Positions 54,897-63,903 of a stretch of DNA of 64,000 bases are shown one piece after another. The DNA lies in NCBI RefSeq assembly GCF_000428065.1, contig NZ_ATZF01000001.1:460867-524866 (forward strand), read 5' to 3'. The notes beneath the pieces are model-generated. The model made no database searches and was not told where the DNA came from. It saw nothing but the letters and a program-made list of their open reading frames with translations. How positions within the stretch are numbered: position 1 is the stretch's first letter; every line of letters begins with the position of its first letter. A program made the translations under genes and the position numbers. The stretch comes from Shimazuella kribbensis DSM 45090. GTDB lineage: Bacteria > Bacillota > Bacilli > Thermoactinomycetales > Thermoactinomycetaceae.

Positions 54897-55292
54897 ATGA
54901 GTAAAAAAGTAGCAATTATAGCAAGTAATGGTGGTTTATTTGATGCTTATAAAGTATTCAATATCGCAACAGCAGCAGCAGCAGCTGATTCAAAAGTTGC
55001 CATTTTCTTTACTTTTGAAGGCCTAAATTTGATTCATAAACAGGCTTATCAACAATTGCCTATCCCTTCTGGCAAGGAACATTTTCAAGAGGGATTTAAA
55101 CAGGCGAATATCCCCTCCATCGTAGAGTTAGTGGAAGTTGCACAGGACATGAATGTGAGACTGATAGCATGTCAAATGACGATGGATGTGATGAATCTTC
55201 AAAAAGAAGAATTTGTAGAAAACGTGGAAATTGGGGGAGCAGCTACATTTTTACATTTTGCTCAAGATGCAGATGTTACCCTTACATTTTAA
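54897..55292 (+). CDS. DsrE/DsrF-like sulfur-relay protein
   Basis: The 131-residue protein starts with KKVAIIASNGGLFDAYKVFNIA, then VAIFFTFEGLNLI and LIACQMTMDVMNLQKEEF, where the conserved Cys (about 100) is the likely sulfur acceptor. It is a DsrE-family partner of TusA and rhodanese. AAGGAGAGAATACCG precedes the ATG at 54897. It is related to, but shorter than, the protein at 56760. Confidence 0.88.
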   Translation: MSKKVAIIASNGGLFDAYKVFNIATAAAAADSKVAIFFTFEGLNLIHKQAYQQLPIPSGKEHFQEGFKQANIPSIVELVEVAQDMNVRLIACQMTMDVMNLQKEEFVENVEIGGAATFLHFAQDADVTLTF

Positions 55293-55310
55293 TGAGGAGG
55301 TCTTTTTAAC

Positions 55311-56441
55311 GTGATACATGCAATGAAGCCTAAGGAAGCAGCTGAAAGAATAATACATGGTGAACTGTTTATTTTAGATGTTCGAAATGAAGTAGATTTT
55401 GCAGATTGGAAAATAGAAGGAAAACAAGTGGAATCTATCAATATCCCATATTTTGATCTGATAGATGGTGTAGAAACAGCATTAGAAGAAATACCACAAG
55501 ACGCAAAGGATGTATTGGTAGTTTGTGCAAAGGAAGGTTCATCCCGTTTTGTAGCAGAACAGTTGGATGAAGCAGGTCTAGATGAAGTTTATTACCTCGA
55601 AGGCGGAATGAAGGCTTGGAGTGAATATCTTCATCCCGTCAAAATAGGTGATTTATCTGATGGAGGAAGTATCTATCAATTTAATCGGATTGGAAAAGGT
55701 TGTCTGTCTTATTTAGTGGAGTCAAATGGAGAGGCAGCTATCATTGATGCGGCAAGGATGGTTGAACCTTATATATCCTTTCTTGAAGAGAATAATCTTC
55801 GGCTCACCTATGTAATGGATACTCATCTTCATGCAGATCATATTTCAGGTGGTCGAAAATTAGCAGAAATAACGGGAGGGAAATACTATTTGCCTCCTAA
55901 AGATGCACAAGAAGTAACTTTTACGTACCATCCACTCGTAGAAGGCGGAACGATTAGAATAGGGAATACCGAGATTGCTATTCATCCTATCTATTCACCA
56001 GGTCATACGATTGGAAGTACTTCTTTCCTTCTTGATGATCAATATCTTCTTTCTGGTGATATTTTGTTTGTAGATTCCATCGGTAGACCAGACTTAGCAG
56101 GAAAAGCAGAGGATTGGGTATCAGATCTCCGGTATTCTCTTTATGATTTATATAAAGGTCTGTCTTCTGATCTAGTAGTTCTTCCTGCGCATTTTGGGAA
56201 AATGAATGAGATAGAGGAAGATGGTAAAGTATCAGCTAGACTGGGTGATTTATTTGCTGAAAATGAGGGATTGCAAGTAGAAGATGAACAGGATTTTCGT
56301 AAAATGGTTACGGAAAATCTACCGCCTCAACCAAATTCTTATCAAGAAATTAGACAGACGAATATGGGTAAAATCGTTCCGAATGAAGAGGAGCAACGTG
56401 AAATGGAGATTGGTCCAAATCGTTGTGCTGTTCACCAATAA
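55311..56441 (+). CDS. yrkH: Rhodanese-metallo-beta-lactamase fusion, persulfide dioxygenase-like (YrkH)
   Basis: The N-terminal rhodanese domain ([15 protein letters not shown]; loop VVCAKEGSS with Cys near 84) precedes a metallo-beta-lactamase domain with the metal motif [12 protein letters not shown] (about 175-186), SPGHTIGS and [16 protein letters not shown]. The glyoxalase-II/ETHE1-like metal site suggests oxidation of persulfide to sulfite. A separate C-terminal tail ends in CAVHQ. GTG 55311 follows GAGGAGGTC. Confidence 0.9.
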   Translation: MIHAMKPKEAAERIIHGELFILDVRNEVDFADWKIEGKQVESINIPYFDLIDGVETALEEIPQDAKDVLVVCAKEGSSRFVAEQLDEAGLDEVYYLEGGMKAWSEYLHPVKIGDLSDGGSIYQFNRIGKGCLSYLVESNGEAAIIDAARMVEPYISFLEENNLRLTYVMDTHLHADHISGGRKLAEITGGKYYLPPKDAQEVTFTYHPLVEGGTIRIGNTEIAIHPIYSPGHTIGSTSFLLDDQYLLSGDILFVDSIGRPDLAGKAEDWVSDLRYSLYDLYKGLSSDLVVLPAHFGKMNEIEEDGKVSARLGDLFAENEGLQVEDEQDFRKMVTENLPPQPNSYQEIRQTNMGKIVPNEEEQREMEIGPNRCAVHQ

Positions 56442-56466
56442 AATCGTGTATTGAAGGAGATATTTA

Positions 56467-56697
56467 ATGATGAATACAGATAAAGTATTAGATGCAAAAG
56501 GGTTATCCTGTCCAATGCCTGTGGTCCGCTCCAAGAAAGCAATGGATGAAATAAAAACTGGACAAGTATTAGAGCTTCATACAACTGATTCAGGAGCATT
56601 AAATGATATACCAGCTTGGGCTAGATCAGCCAATCACCAAGTATTAGATCATCAAGAAGAAAATGGTGTTTATAAGTTTTGGATACAGAAAGGATAA
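56467..56697 (+). CDS. yrkI: TusA-family sulfur carrier (YrkI-like)
   Basis: The 76-residue protein has the carrier motif LDAKGLSCPMPVVRSKKAM (Cys about 16), close to the N-terminal domain of the upstream fusion, showing duplication within the operon. GAAGGAGATATTTA precedes ATG 56467; a second ATG follows immediately. Confidence 0.93.
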   Translation: MMNTDKVLDAKGLSCPMPVVRSKKAMDEIKTGQVLELHTTDSGALNDIPAWARSANHQVLDHQEENGVYKFWIQKG

Positions 56698-56759
56698 GTT
56701 AACATGTGATCTCCCTTTTAATCTAGAAAGGAGATCTATTTATAGAGAGGGAGAGAAAA

Positions 56760-57236
56760 ATGGAAAACAACAAATCAACTTTGGTTGTATTTAGTGGGGA
56801 TTTAGATAAAGCGATTGCTAGTTTTATTATTGCGACAGGTTCGGCAGCAATGGGGAATCAAGTGACCATGTTTTTTACCTTTTGGGGATTAAACATTCTT
56901 CGAAAAGACCAAGGAATATCTGTTGACAAGACTTTTTTAGATAAAATGTTTGGAAAAATGTTACCAAGAGGACCAGAAAAACTAGGTATTTCCAAAATGA
57001 ATTTTGGTGGGTTGGGCGCGAAGTTAATGAAATACACAATGAAAAAGAAAAATATTTCCACTCTGCAAGAGCTAATCGAGTTAGCACAAGAATTGGATAT
57101 TAAAATGGTGGCTTGTACGATGTCGATGGATGTTCTAGGAATCAAAAAAGAAGAATTGATTGACGGGCTAGAATATGCAGGTGTAGCTTCTTATCTTGCA
57201 GATGCACAAGAGTCTAAGATCAATCTGTTTGTTTAA
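56760..57236 (+). CDS. yrkE: DsrE2/YrkE-type protein
   Basis: The 158-residue DsrE/DsrF/DrsH-like protein has [39 protein letters not shown] and the Cys-containing [19 protein letters not shown] (Cys about 119), ending SKINLFV. The hydrophobic middle may contact the membrane. It lies 17 bases before the TauE-like exporter, the same pairing as yrkE with yrkJ genes in B. subtilis. Confidence 0.92.
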   Translation: MENNKSTLVVFSGDLDKAIASFIIATGSAAMGNQVTMFFTFWGLNILRKDQGISVDKTFLDKMFGKMLPRGPEKLGISKMNFGGLGAKLMKYTMKKKNISTLQELIELAQELDIKMVACTMSMDVLGIKKEELIDGLEYAGVASYLADAQESKINLFV

Positions 57237-57253
57237 GGAAGAAGGTAATTCAA

Positions 57254-58036
57254 ATGGATATCGGATTTATTATTCTTCTGTTTTTCATCGGATTTATTGG
57301 TTCTTTTGTATCAGGGATGGTCGGTATTGGTGGCTCGATCATTAAATATCCCATGTTATTGTATATTCCTCCATTGCTAGGTTTTGCGGCTTTTACAGCT
57401 CATGAGGTTTCCGGTATTAGTGCGGTTCAAGTATTTTTTGCCACCATTAGCGGAGTCTTTGTTTATCGAAAAGGTGGGTATCTGAACAAGAGTCTCATTC
57501 TTTACATGGGAATTAGTATTTTATTTGGTAGTTTTCTTGGCGGATTTGGATCAAAGTTTATGGGTGAAAATCAGATCAACATCATCTATGCAATTTTAGC
57601 GACGATCGCAGCATTTATGATGTTCATTCCAAAGAAAAACTTAGATGATGTACCGCTAGATGAAGTGAAATTCAATGCCATCGTAGCCAGTGTTGCAGCT
57701 TTACTAGTTGGGACTGCATCTGGAATTGTAGGTGCAGCAGGAGCATTTATATTGGTTCCTATCATGCTTGTCATTTTAAAAATCCCTACTCGTATGACCA
57801 TTGCTACATCTTTGGCAATCACTTTTATTTCATCTATTGGCTCTACTGTAGGGAAAGTAATGACTGGACAAGTACTTTTGCTCCCTTCAGTGGTGATGGT
57901 CGTAGCTAGTATCATCGCTTCTCCATTAGGAGCGATGATAGGGAAAAAAGTGAATCCCAAATGGTTACAAGTTATATTAGCTATCTTAATCATTGCAACA
58001 GCTGCGAAAATTTGGATGGACTTAATGTGGTCATAA
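57254..58036 (+). CDS. yrkJ: TauE/SafE-family sulfite/thiosulfate exporter (YrkJ-like)
   Basis: The 260-residue protein has about eight membrane helices in two halves, each with a Gly-rich [16 protein letters not shown] or [13 protein letters not shown] repeat typical of TauE/SafE. In this operon it probably expels sulfite or thiosulfate formed from persulfide. Confidence 0.9.
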   Translation: MDIGFIILLFFIGFIGSFVSGMVGIGGSIIKYPMLLYIPPLLGFAAFTAHEVSGISAVQVFFATISGVFVYRKGGYLNKSLILYMGISILFGSFLGGFGSKFMGENQINIIYAILATIAAFMMFIPKKNLDDVPLDEVKFNAIVASVAALLVGTASGIVGAAGAFILVPIMLVILKIPTRMTIATSLAITFISSIGSTVGKVMTGQVLLLPSVVMVVASIIASPLGAMIGKKVNPKWLQVILAILIIATAAKIWMDLMWS

Positions 58037-58120
58037 TTCGTCATTTCAATTTTTCTATCGTATGATAGTAAGGTATAAAGTGAGGGGATGTTGTAATCTG
58101 TAAGAAGGAGGGATTGATAG

Positions 58121-58387
58121 ATGATTTACGATGATGATGTAAAAAAACGACTTAGACGAATCGAAGGACAGGCTCGCGGTGTACTTCGCATGATGGATGA
58201 AGAGAAAGACTGTAAAGAGGTTGTTTCACAATTATCCGCGATTCGATCCGCAGTAGACAGATCTATCACCTATATTGTGACTCACAATTTAGAGGCGTGT
58301 TTACGAGAAGAGTTAGCAAAAGGTGACAATGCCAGTACGAAAAAGCTGCTTGAAGAAGCGATGAATTTGATGGTAAGAAGTAAATGA
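58121..58387 (+). CDS. cstR: CsoR/CstR-family repressor
   Basis: The 88-residue all-helical repressor has RLRRIEGQARGVLRMM, a Cys in EKDCKEV (about 31) and a second in NLEACLREE (about 60). Two cysteines with this spacing and the sulfur operon suggest the persulfide-sensing CstR type rather than copper-sensing CsoR; a His five residues before the second Cys keeps some doubt. It probably binds the ATACC...GGTAT sites upstream of the operon. Confidence 0.88.
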   Translation: MIYDDDVKKRLRRIEGQARGVLRMMDEEKDCKEVVSQLSAIRSAVDRSITYIVTHNLEACLREELAKGDNASTKKLLEEAMNLMVRSK

Positions 58388-58403
58388 ATCAAAGTGATAA
58401 GAC

Positions 58404-58437
58404 AAAAACCTAACTTCAGTGGAGGTTAGGTTTTTTA
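58404..58437. terminator. Bidirectional terminator after cstR
   Basis: AAAACCTAACTTC and GAGGTTAGGTTTT pair (one mismatch near the loop), with A/T runs outside, between convergent genes. Confidence 0.85.
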
Positions 58438-58446
58438 GCTGAGTTT

Positions 58447-59061
58447 CTAGTTGTTTATATATCTTTCGAATACAAATCCAAAATCTTTCACATAGTAGGT
58501 TTGTTTCTTTTCCGTAAGCCATGTATAAGCATAAGCATTGACTTCTTTAAATTGATTGACTACACTGCTCTCTTCGCTTGTAATACGGCTTAGCGTAGTA
58601 GCAGCTAAGTTTAAGCTTTGTTCGGAGAATTGTAGATAGGTTGCATTCTCTTTGGTGATCTCTGCAATTTTAATGAGAGCCTTGTATAAATCTTTTACAT
58701 CTTCCAATTGCTTTTTCTGCACATCAATGCTGAATATCTCTGATCCCAATTTAAATTTTAGTTCCACATCTAAATCAACGGTTCCAGCAGTTTCCAACAA
58801 TACATTCGATATATGATTTTGATAGTAATCATAGCGATATAAAGTCCGTTTTTTACTTATTGCGCTTGTTCCATCTAGATGGATAAGTGCTTTATTCGTA
58901 AAGCAATATTCGTCGGATTTGGATTTTATTAGGAAGAAAATCTTTTCTCCGTCTTCATGCATTACATAATCATCAGAATCTACCTTATCATAGTCAGCAG
59001 GTTTGATTACTACTCCTACATTACTCAATCCAAGAACATCAGCTGCTACTTTTCCAAACAT
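58447..59061 (-). CDS. yvbH: PH-domain protein, YvbH type
   Basis: The 204-residue protein has an N-terminal bacterial PH-like domain (GEKIFFLIKSKSDEYCFTNKALIHLDGTSAISKK, interrupted here only for naming: Tyr/Phe/Lys strands at about 38-72, then RTLYRYDYYQN), then LKFKLGSEIFSIDVQK, and a C-terminal helical oligomerisation part (VNQFKEVNAYAYTWLTEKK). This layout is known from YvbH of B. subtilis; function unknown. Confidence 0.82.
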   Translation of the reverse strand: MFGKVAADVLGLSNVGVVIKPADYDKVDSDDYVMHEDGEKIFFLIKSKSDEYCFTNKALIHLDGTSAISKKRTLYRYDYYQNHISNVLLETAGTVDLDVELKFKLGSEIFSIDVQKKQLEDVKDLYKALIKIAEITKENATYLQFSEQSLNLAATTLSRITSEESSVVNQFKEVNAYAYTWLTEKKQTYYVKDFGFVFERYINN

Positions 59062-59339
59062 GAAACCAAGCCTTTCGTATTCAGATTTGAGTTCGCTAAA
59101 TTCTTTTGCAATTTATTGCAAATAAAAGTATATCACATTCATTTGATTCATTTCTATCAAGTTATGGGAAGATTTATAAATAATTAACAGAAAAAAATAT
59201 ATTTTGTATTTTGGTACCGGATTCGATATGCTAAATCTAGTGATATCCTTTTGTAATTTTTATATAAGAGAGCAACTGTGGATAATTTAACAACAGAATA
59301 TATGTTTGTAAAGTGGTTTTGGAAAAATTTATCAGAACT

Positions 59340-59475
59340 TATGAGAGGTAGAAACTTCCCTCGTCTGCAAAATGAGACTTGCCACTTTAATGGCTTAGCG
59401 AAACTTGTGCTCCCATTGTAGTGACACTCGCTATCATCCCACGATTCTAATCGTGGGTTTTCTCACTCGCGGAAC
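59340..59475 (-). mobile_element. Solo IS605/TnpB-type end, no transposase
   Basis: On the minus strand CGCGAGTGAGAAAACCCACG, a perfect hairpin CCCACGATT/AATCGTGGG, and GATGATAGCGAGTGTCA match the sequence at 19150-19220. Two further hairpins follow (GCCA/TGGC; GAG-GG/CC-CTC). No tnpA or tnpB is nearby. Confidence 0.55.
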
Positions 59476-59622
59476 TATAAAGAAGATTTACAAATTTCAT
59501 TGCGGGATATGGAGAACCATGGTAAACAATTGTAGTAGGTAAAAAATTCAGAAATGAAACATTCCTATTAAATGCGAAACCTTGGGAGAAATATGCTTTC
59601 AAGAAAAGGAAGGGTGTTAGAA

Positions 59623-60519
59623 GTGCAGTATGTAATTGGTGTGGATGGCGGCGGTACGAAAACAGTAGCAGTCGCTTATGATTTAGAGGGGAATGTATTA
59701 GGAGAAGGAAGAAGTGGATTTAGCAATGTGATGGTTGATTTTCATGAGGCAACCAAACATATATTAGCTGCTATCAAGCAGGCACAACAACACCTAGAAA
59801 ATGAGGATTGTAAATATATTTATTTAGGTATTGCAGGTAGTGAAGGAATAGAAAACAAAGACGAACTCATACAAATTTTAGCAGATGAATTTCAATCAGA
59901 GATTAGTGTAGTAAATGATTCTATCATTGCACATGCTGCTACTTTGAAGGGTAAAGACGGGATTTTAGCTATATCTGGTACAGGTGCGATTGCAGTAGGA
60001 ATCAAAGGTGATAAGTGTGTTTTCTCTGGAGGATGGGGGCATTTGTTGGGCGATGAAGGTAGTGGTTACTGGATCGTGATGGAAGCTTTCCGCCAAATAA
60101 TCGTTGAAACAGATGAATCTCTTCCATTATGCAAACTAAGTGATGCGATATTATATGAGATGGGCTATACAGACCCTCAAGATATTAAACTATATGCATA
60201 TAGTAGACCCAAGGCGGAAATAGCAAAATTGAGTAGAGTAGTAACGCGTTTGGCTGATGCAGGTGATGAAATCGCAAGTCGTATATTATATGATGCAGGT
60301 CAGCAATTGGGTCGTATGACATGGAATTGTTGTAAAAAATTAGGGCTGAATGATGAAGTAGTGATTGGCTTAAGTGGAAGTATATTTGAACATATTCCTC
60401 AAGTGATGGATAGTTACAAACAGTATCTATCCGAAAAAATTCAGGTGCCAATAACATTGGTACAAAATGAAGTACCAGCTACAAAAGGTGCATATTATTT
60501 GGCAACGAAAACAGTTTAA
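59623..60519 (+). CDS. BadF/BadG/NagK-family sugar kinase (N-acetylglucosamine kinase-like)
   Basis: This ASKHA-fold kinase has phosphate 1 motif VIGVDGGGTKT (residues 3-13), NDSIIAHAA (about 100), the second Gly-rich loop ISGTGAIAVG and GGWGHLLGDEGSGYW (about 138-152), typical of N-acetylglucosamine/BadF-type kinases. The GTG at 59623 lies eight bases after GGAAGGG; a frame from 59572 adds 17 unlikely residues. It is monocistronic. Confidence 0.88.
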   Translation: MQYVIGVDGGGTKTVAVAYDLEGNVLGEGRSGFSNVMVDFHEATKHILAAIKQAQQHLENEDCKYIYLGIAGSEGIENKDELIQILADEFQSEISVVNDSIIAHAATLKGKDGILAISGTGAIAVGIKGDKCVFSGGWGHLLGDEGSGYWIVMEAFRQIIVETDESLPLCKLSDAILYEMGYTDPQDIKLYAYSRPKAEIAKLSRVVTRLADAGDEIASRILYDAGQQLGRMTWNCCKKLGLNDEVVIGLSGSIFEHIPQVMDSYKQYLSEKIQVPITLVQNEVPATKGAYYLATKTV

Positions 60520-60526
60520 TGATAAG

Positions 60527-60565
60527 AAAGACCTGAGCTTGATGGGATAGCTCAGGTCTTTTGTT
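60527..60565 (+). terminator. Terminator after the sugar kinase
   Basis: AAAGACCTGAGCT and AGCTCAGGTCTTT form a 13-bp stem with a nine-base loop and trailing T. Confidence 0.9.
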
Positions 60566-60696
60566 TTCTATTTGTTTTCAACCGTTTTTACGTTACTCTG
60601 ATAAATGTAGACAGATGAGAACAGCGATGAAATAGAATCATTTATAATGCAGAACCAGCATCCGAATGACGAACCCTAATTTGACCAACAAATGGA

Positions 60697-60734
60697 AAAT
60701 AGACCGATATTTATTTCAAATCGGTCTATTTTTT
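60697..60734 (-). terminator. Terminator after the truncated gene tail
   Basis: AAATAGACCGAT and ATCGGTCTATTT pair around an 11-base loop; A/T runs flank both arms. Confidence 0.85.
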
Positions 60735-60825
60735 ACACAGGAAAGGAAGAAATCACACGGTTATATTCTTCTTGAGCTTCTGTTATAGCTAATTTCTTCA
60801 AAAAATAATCTTTCTCAATACCTAC
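60733..60825 (-). pseudogene. C-terminal tail of a lost gene
   Basis: A 30-residue open segment (VGIEKDYFLKKLAITEAQEE and following, ending ISSFPV then TAA) ends exactly at the terminator at 60697-60734. It has no start and is cut off at the M28 gene stop. It is probably the 3' remnant of a host gene removed by insertion of the peptidase/kinase block. Confidence 0.45.
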
Positions 60826-62534
60826 TCACAAGACTTTAAAACCAATGTGTCTTTCGTTACGAACAGAGCAGAAACTATCGAGATCGGAATAACGCTTATC
60901 GCGACTGCCACCGGGGTGAACGGCAACATAAATAATACATAGATTAACCAACATACAGGCGTATATAGAAACACTATTCCTGCGCCGACCACGATTGATG
61001 CTATCCATCTCCCGACACGGTACTTATCCAGTAGGGCGACAATCAGAATCCCCAGCGTGGTAAGAGAGAACAAATAACTTATTTCTTGGAACAGAACGGC
61101 ACCGCCTACAATCAACAGCAAGTGAAGAGGTATGAAAACAGCAAGCGCTTCCCGTAGTGACAACTTACGAGTTTGGATAATTCCAGCGATTAAAGTGCAT
61201 ATGCTCATAAGGAAAAAGATACTAAAAAATACCTTGTCATTGTTCGTAGACTCACCTAAATGCATCACTTGTGTTACTCCAGCTATGATTCCCCAGCTCA
61301 ATAATGCCGCCCCAATCATCACTCCTAGCAGCCAGCCTGTTCCTGTCATGATTGCACGAAGTTGAAAGTTGCCTTTTCGAATCTGCAAGATCATCCACCA
61401 TATGGCCAATACAACAGCTACTGCCGACAGAATATAAGACGTAAAACTGCTCATGATCAGCAAATAACTAGGCGACAAAGGGAAGAAAAGGCTATCCTGT
61501 TTTCCCCCTTCTTCAAATGGTACTTGTGCAGCATGATCTGCTATTTCCAAAGTTGTTAATAGATAATGGTATGCTGTTCCACGATCTAAATTTGCAAACG
61601 TATCCGTCTCTCTGCCGTAATTTTCAGCTCCCTCCGCTGCTGCAAAATTTAGACCTGAGTAGCCTGCCTTCAAAAAACGGGTTAAGTCGGTGTCATTTGG
61701 CATCTGGTGGAACAATGCAGTCAGAAACGAGAAGGACAACAGACGCGAGCTTGCAGCTCGGAGGTAGTTCACAGCATCCAGGTTATCATCGGAAGTTTCA
61801 AACATCAGCAGTGACCCTCGATTCCCTCGGGCTTCAAAGTTGAATACTAGATCGATTTTATGTCGCAACTCTGGCTGGGAGCGCACGAATGACTTCGCTC
61901 CCAGCATTCCTACTTCCTCACCATCGGTAAACAGAAAATAAAGGTCAGATTTCAAATTCATGTCCCCTGTATGCTTACGCATGGCTTCCAGCATGGCAAC
62001 TACAGAGAGCATATCGTCGGCTGCGCCTGGAGTTTCCGGTTCGGAATCATAATGGGCCGATATCAGAATACCGCGATCCGTTCCGGGAGCATCTAGCTTC
62101 ACCAATATATTTTGCAAGGCCACTTTATCGTTCTTGTCAAAATGGTTCTTTTCCCGAATACTATTCCTGATATCCTCCTCTGGAGAAACTCCATTAATTG
62201 TTGATGGCATATTCTTGAAATCCGGCTTTCCCTTGCGCTCAAATAGGTCAGCCTTCACGTCATCAACAGTGTAGGTTACTTTCTCAACCTTCGCTTTCAA
62301 ACCCATTGTATGAATTTGTTCCAGTAAGTGAGCCCGTACCGATTCTAGCTCTTTCGAGCCGGATGGATGTGCTGCGAAGGTCATCGCCTTTAAATTACTC
62401 ATCATCTGCTTATATGCTGGATAATTGGCATCGGATTTGGACGGCGGCATCGGTGGCTGAAACAGATGAGCCCCCAGTCCAATTCCTGTCACAAGCACAA
62501 TGATTAATAGAATAATTGAAATAATTCTCGACAT
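60822..62534 (-). CDS. Membrane-bound M28 family metallopeptidase
   Basis: The 570-residue protein has an N-terminal membrane anchor (IISIILLIIVLVTGIGLGAHLF), then an extracytoplasmic M28 di-zinc peptidase domain. Metal ligands and catalytic residues are seen in SAHYDSEPETPGAADD (His, Asp), FTDGEEVGMLGA (Glu-Glu) and NFEARG, with YHY near residue 322 as last His. About six more membrane helices form the C-terminal third, as in ER/Fxna-like peptidases. Codons are GC-richer than neighbours. The substrate is unknown. Confidence 0.88.
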   Translation of the reverse strand: MSRIISIILLIIVLVTGIGLGAHLFQPPMPPSKSDANYPAYKQMMSNLKAMTFAAHPSGSKELESVRAHLLEQIHTMGLKAKVEKVTYTVDDVKADLFERKGKPDFKNMPSTINGVSPEEDIRNSIREKNHFDKNDKVALQNILVKLDAPGTDRGILISAHYDSEPETPGAADDMLSVVAMLEAMRKHTGDMNLKSDLYFLFTDGEEVGMLGAKSFVRSQPELRHKIDLVFNFEARGNRGSLLMFETSDDNLDAVNYLRAASSRLLSFSFLTALFHQMPNDTDLTRFLKAGYSGLNFAAAEGAENYGRETDTFANLDRGTAYHYLLTTLEIADHAAQVPFEEGGKQDSLFFPLSPSYLLIMSSFTSYILSAVAVVLAIWWMILQIRKGNFQLRAIMTGTGWLLGVMIGAALLSWGIIAGVTQVMHLGESTNNDKVFFSIFFLMSICTLIAGIIQTRKLSLREALAVFIPLHLLLIVGGAVLFQEISYLFSLTTLGILIVALLDKYRVGRWIASIVVGAGIVFLYTPVCWLIYVLFMLPFTPVAVAISVIPISIVSALFVTKDTLVLKSCE

Positions 62535-62631
62535 ATTCGTCCTCCCTTAGCATGGCTATTCCAATACTATAAAGGAGAAAAGGTTAATTCTCGGTTAAGA
62601 AGACAGCTCATAGAAAGACAGTAAACCACGT

Positions 62632-63903
62632 TCAAAGAACACTTTGAGTGTTAGGCAGTTGAATCACGAATGTGGTAGCAATGCCTGTTTCGCTCTGGAC
62701 TTGTATCGAGCCGTCATGCTTATCGATGACTGCCTTTACAATGGATAGTCCTAGTCCGTTACCCCCTAGCTCTCTCGAACGCGACTTGTCCACACAGTAA
62801 AATGGATCGAAGATCTTGTCTATTTGATCTTCTGGTATCCCGATACCTGTATCAGTAATGGTAATACGTGTTGTATCTGAATGGTGAATGGCAGTGATTT
62901 TGACGCTTCCATTCGCCTTGTTATATTTGATAGCATTGTGAAGAATGTTAAAGAAGGCCTGGTGCAACAGATTCCTTTCACCATATAGCAACACATCCTC
63001 AAGGTGAACCTTGATCTGAATATGTTTACGCTGGATCTCCAAGCAAAGCTCACTTATGATCGCCTGGAATAGTTCCTCGGATCTGAATGTTTCACGTCTA
63101 AACTCATTCATATCCGCATTCATTTGGAGCAGATCGTGAACGATGGAATTAAGGCGCTTCACATTGCTCCGTATATCTTCCAGCGCTTCCGTACATTCTT
63201 CAAGTATAGGAGGGTCACTTAGTTGTACCACTTCAATCCTGGCAAGCATCGCGGCGAGCGGTGTTTTGAGTTCGTGGGCGGCATTGGCTGAAAAATGTTT
63301 ATAGGCCAAGAATGATTTTTGTAATTTATGGATCATCCGATTAAAGGATACAGACAGGCTCGCAACCTCATCCTTGGACGGAGGGACTTGAACCTGTCTA
63401 TACAGATTATTCTCGTCGATCTCTTCGATCTCCTTGCTTAAGTCTGTGACAGGTTTCAATGTTCTCCCAGTTACCATGTAGGTGATGCCAGTCCCACTTG
63501 CGATGATCAAGATGACGCACAGGAAACCGGCGGAGGCGAAGTCAATCTGCTGCTCGACCAAAACAGGCGCAGAGGAGACAGATAGTTCAGGTGATTTAGG
63601 TGACTCAGATGGCACAGGCCGTTCAGATGGCACAGGCCGTTCAGGTGGCACGGGCGGTTCAGGTGGCACGGGCGGTTCAGGTGGCACGGGCGGTTCAGGT
63701 GGCACGGGCAGCTCAGATGGCACGGTCAATGACTCTTCCTTCATTCCATCAAAAGCATCGACTTTAGGAACAAGCTGCGGTTGAACATAAATAACACGAG
63801 CGGCATAAATGAAAGCTACCATAAGCGAGATACATCCGATTGAAAGTATTATCGCCATTAATAAGGTCAGACGAAGACGGAGTGGAAGTGAATTAATTTG
63901 CAT
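62632..63903 (-). CDS. Sensor histidine kinase with Pro-Glu repeat sensor loop
   Basis: Membrane helix 1 (LTLLMAIILSIGCISLMVAF) is followed by an extracytoplasmic loop of about 100 residues containing tandem PPEPPV units. Then come helix 2 (SAGFLCVILIIASGTGITY), HAMP, a dimerisation box AAHELKTPLAAM (phospho-His about 222) and the ATPase boxes NILHNAIKY, DTGIGIPEDQ and GLGLSIVKA. ATG 63903 lies nine bases after GAGG and overlaps the regulator stop. It forms a two-component pair with the upstream regulator. Confidence 0.9.
   Translation of the reverse strand: MQINSLPLRLRLTLLMAIILSIGCISLMVAFIYAARVIYVQPQLVPKVDAFDGMKEESLTVPSELPVPPEPPVPPEPPVPPEPPVPPERPVPSERPVPSESPKSPELSVSSAPVLVEQQIDFASAGFLCVILIIASGTGITYMVTGRTLKPVTDLSKEIEEIDENNLYRQVQVPPSKDEVASLSVSFNRMIHKLQKSFLAYKHFSANAAHELKTPLAAMLARIEVVQLSDPPILEECTEALEDIRSNVKRLNSIVHDLLQMNADMNEFRRETFRSEELFQAIISELCLEIQRKHIQIKVHLEDVLLYGERNLLHQAFFNILHNAIKYNKANGSVKITAIHHSDTTRITITDTGIGIPEDQIDKIFDPFYCVDKSRSRELGGNGLGLSIVKAVIDKHDGSIQVQSETGIATTFVIQLPNTQSVL
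63605..63722. repeat. Tandem 18-bp repeat inside the kinase gene
   Basis: Unit GGTGGCACGGGCGGTTCA occurs about four times nearly exactly (63652-63709) with degenerate copies on both sides. Each unit codes six residues (PPEPPV), so copy-number change keeps the reading frame. Confidence 0.9.

Noticed and set aside
63482-63784. 100-codon plus-strand ORF rich in Gly/Thr/Ser
   Set aside because: It is the antisense reading of the kinase repeat, an artefact of the tandem units.
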